Source: an uncultured Acidobacteriaceae bacterium (GTDB taxonomy: Bacteria; Acidobacteriota; Terriglobia; Terriglobales; Acidobacteriaceae). From it: a DNA stretch of 34,393 nucleotides. The notes below the pieces were generated by a model that saw nothing but the letters and a program-made list of their open reading frames with translations, was not told the DNA's origin and made no database searches. Both the position numbers and the translations under genes were made by a program. Below, piece by piece: positions 33,145-34,393 of this stretch. Where the stretch lies: assembly GCA_937879855.1 (NCBI GenBank), contig CALFMO010000021.1, positions 1 to 34,393 on the forward strand, in the 5' to 3' direction. How positions within the stretch are numbered: the stretch's first letter is position 1; every line of letters begins with the position of its first letter.

Positions 33145-33315
33145 CTAACTCGCCTTGGAAGATTCTGCGCCAGCAGGAGTCGAGGTTTTCAGCGAGCACT
33201 GGTGCGATCGAGAATATGCGACTGCCTGCTCTGTTGTCATGACTTCAGAATCCAAGCCGCACACATGGCAGCGATAGATAAACTTACCGTCCTCAATCTC
33301 CGTTAGGCTGAACAT
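33145..33315 (-). CDS. Small zinc-finger-like protein (56 aa)
   Basis: A 56-residue protein with a good ribosome-binding site (AGGAG, 8 bases before the ATG at 33315). FIYRCHVCG gives a CxxC pair, and SRSHQCSL about 22 residues later gives H-x-C, together one zinc site like the one in the protein at 19360-19563. The C-terminal tail is Ser/Ala-rich. It is followed at short distance by the membrane peptide gene, so both are probably co-transcribed. Confidence 0.55.
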   Translation of the reverse strand: MFSLTEIEDGKFIYRCHVCGLDSEVMTTEQAVAYSRSHQCSLKTSTPAGAESSKAS

Positions 33316-33420
33316 GGTTTGTTCTCCTACTTGCCGTGGACTGATAAATACAGTCTGCGACCATGTCCAGATCCTTGGAATGGCTCTAATGTTCGGGGCA
33401 CGAACGTAACCCGGCTCAGG

Positions 33421-33582
33421 TTACTTTATTTCGATGCGGCCGGCCAAGATACGATGACGAGTCGTAATGGCCAGTGTTTCTTTTTCGATGCGCTTCCGTT
33501 CGTCTGCCCGCTCCCGCTCGGCTTGTTGCGGAGAAGGCGTGTTGGGATCGTGGTTTGGGGGCTCACATGTTGGTGCTTTCAC
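33421..33582 (-). CDS. Small charged hypothetical protein (53 aa)
   Basis: A 53-residue frame from a GTG at 33582, nine bases after the stop of the preceding gene. The first part is Pro-rich (TCEPPNHDPNTPSPQQ), and the second is a charged helix (AERERADERKRIEKETLAI) ending in RHRILAGRIEIK. The codon choice and the close spacing favour a real gene. There is no ribosome-binding site of its own, so translation would depend on the gene before it. No family known. Confidence 0.42.
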   Translation of the reverse strand: MKAPTCEPPNHDPNTPSPQQAERERADERKRIEKETLAITTRHRILAGRIEIK

Positions 33583-33591
33583 AGGACAGAG

Positions 33592-34065
33592 TCAAGACAC
33601 GCGCAAACTCTTCAGTGAAGCGCGAGCCGCTCCTCGACTGATGTCGGGCACAACGACCAATTCAAGAACAGTAACATCGGAGAGATGAACCCGATATTCC
33701 TCGACCTCGCGTATTGAATTAGGGGGACTGAAATTCCACTGCTGGCGCACAATTTCTCGAAACGAGCGTCCTCCATCTCCGGACCATCGCAAGACGAACT
33801 CCTGGGTGCGCTCGGTCTCATTTTCTTCGAAGACGAGCAAGATGCTTCTAAGGCTTTGCGGCTGATCGAAAATTAGCCGGATGGTTTGAGTACCAGACTC
33901 GGCGGCCCGCCAACCCCGCGTTTCGCCTGCGACCAGCGCAGACTCGACCGGATATTCCTTCTCTTCCGATGTGACCTCGACCACGGCTACACGGTCGAGT
34001 TCGAGCCAGTCTGGGTTGACGGCTGGAGCATCTTTCGAAATCGGCGCGATCAGGCGCTTGCGCAT
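33592..34065 (-). CDS. Galactose-binding-like (F5/8-type) hypothetical protein
   Basis: A 157-residue protein without a signal peptide. The body VAVVEVTSEEKEYPVESALV, RGWRAAESGTQTIRLIFDQP, ILLVFEENETERTQEFVLRW and REIVRQQWNFSPPNSIREVE matches a conserved acidobacterial protein with the jelly-roll pattern of discoidin/XRCC1-N-like domains. These bind sugars or proteins; here the ligand is unknown. The ATG at 34065 is used, and it is divergent from the GerW-like gene. It heads a run of tiny minus-strand genes. Confidence 0.7.
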   Translation of the reverse strand: MRKRLIAPISKDAPAVNPDWLELDRVAVVEVTSEEKEYPVESALVAGETRGWRAAESGTQTIRLIFDQPQSLRSILLVFEENETERTQEFVLRWSGDGGRSFREIVRQQWNFSPPNSIREVEEYRVHLSDVTVLELVVVPDISRGAARASLKSLRVS

Positions 34066-34192
34066 ACCCTAGTTTACCTCTGGTCCTCGACGCTCGTGAT
34101 CGCCGATAACAGCCTCAACGACCGCCTGCCGCGCTAGCGCCAGATCAAGCACAGGGAAAAGAGGATAATAGTTGCCCTAAAGGAGTTCTGAA

Positions 34193-34393
34193 ATGAGCGC
34201 CCAAGCCCTGCTGCAATCCCTGAAGGAAAGCATTCTCATGCCAAGCGAGCGTGAAAGCCATCTACGGCGAACTAATCTCAACCCACGGCAAAACGATCAT
34301 ACCCGTTGCGAAAATAATGTATGGCTACGGCGCCGGGGCGGGAACTGGTGGTGTGGGCGATACCAGTGCTCGGGGCGAAGGAGGGGGAGGAGG
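34193..34393 (+). pseudogene. GerW (YtfJ)-family protein, frameshifted, cut by window edge
   Basis: The ATG at 34193 has AAAGGAG seven bases upstream and starts MSAQALLQSLKESI, the N-terminus of the GerW/YtfJ family. A tandem AGCGAGCG (34244-34251) throws the frame off. With one AGCG removed the reading continues SVKAIYGELISTHGKTIIPV, then AKIMYGYGAGAGTGG and a Gly-rich end (EGGGG), the family core. The right end is outside the window. GerW is a spore-germination protein in Bacillus, but homologues are common in non-sporulating Acidobacteria and actinobacteria with unknown roles. Confidence 0.72.

Noticed and set aside
1..34393. CRISPR arrays, tRNA and rRNA genes
   Set aside because: No regularly spaced repeats and no cloverleaf or rRNA-like sequence found on reading both strands.

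Overview
The window reads as chromosomal DNA of an Acidobacteriota member. That assignment is inference from gene content: a PadR regulator translationally coupled to an ADOP-type duplicated permease, a carboxypeptidase-regulatory/TonB-dependent receptor, and several tiny proteins (zinc-ribbon, TonB C-terminal and GerW types) that I know mainly from that phylum. No rRNA, tRNA or CRISPR array was seen.

Layout. 1-700: possible insertion-sequence end, a small basic protein and a small XRE regulator with a perfect palindrome upstream. 1304-9004 (+): a decayed sigma-factor copy, an ECF sigma factor overlapping its anti-sigma factor, a large outer-membrane receptor split by a one-base frameshift, and a secreted Asp-box beta-propeller protein. 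9105-17978: a lasso-peptide-type RiPP locus. 18195-19563: several small proteins and a 100-bp inverted-repeat element. 20460-23694: a receiver/histidine-kinase fusion, a STAS protein and a stand-alone ATP-dependent DNA ligase. 23924-27325 (-): a six-gene run (YdeI-like, DinB-like, DoxX-like, secreted protein, membrane protein, methyltransferase) divergent from an AraC regulator. 28397-32429: a small membrane protein, a TonB-domain protein broken by an in-frame TGA, the ADOP permease and PadR. 32902-34393: a run of very short genes and a frameshifted GerW-like gene cut by the window edge.

The most interesting part is the RiPP locus. On the minus strand a cytosolic prolyl oligopeptidase overlaps a lasso B2 (transglutaminase-like) protease by ATGA, followed 14 bases later by an asparagine-synthetase-like cyclase and, last, a 42-residue precursor too short to stand out as an ORF. 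A PqqD-like recognition protein, an S24-like regulator and a peptide-exporter ABC transporter complete it. The precursor has a lasso-like leader (Y..P..., L-G) but no Asp/Glu at ring position 7-9 after the obvious Gly, and its central segment is flanked by prolines on both sides, which together with the prolyl oligopeptidase hints at a non-canonical maturation. Four copies of a palindrome (TGCAnGAAwTCkTGCA) lie only in the two control regions of this locus, in two pairs about 185 bp apart, and are a likely operator set for the locus.

A second theme is gene decay: at least five separate lesions (sigma-factor copy, receptor frameshift, DoxX TAA, TonB-domain TGA, GerW 4-bp duplication) lie in 34 kb. 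They may be real pseudogenes or partly assembly errors; reads would tell.
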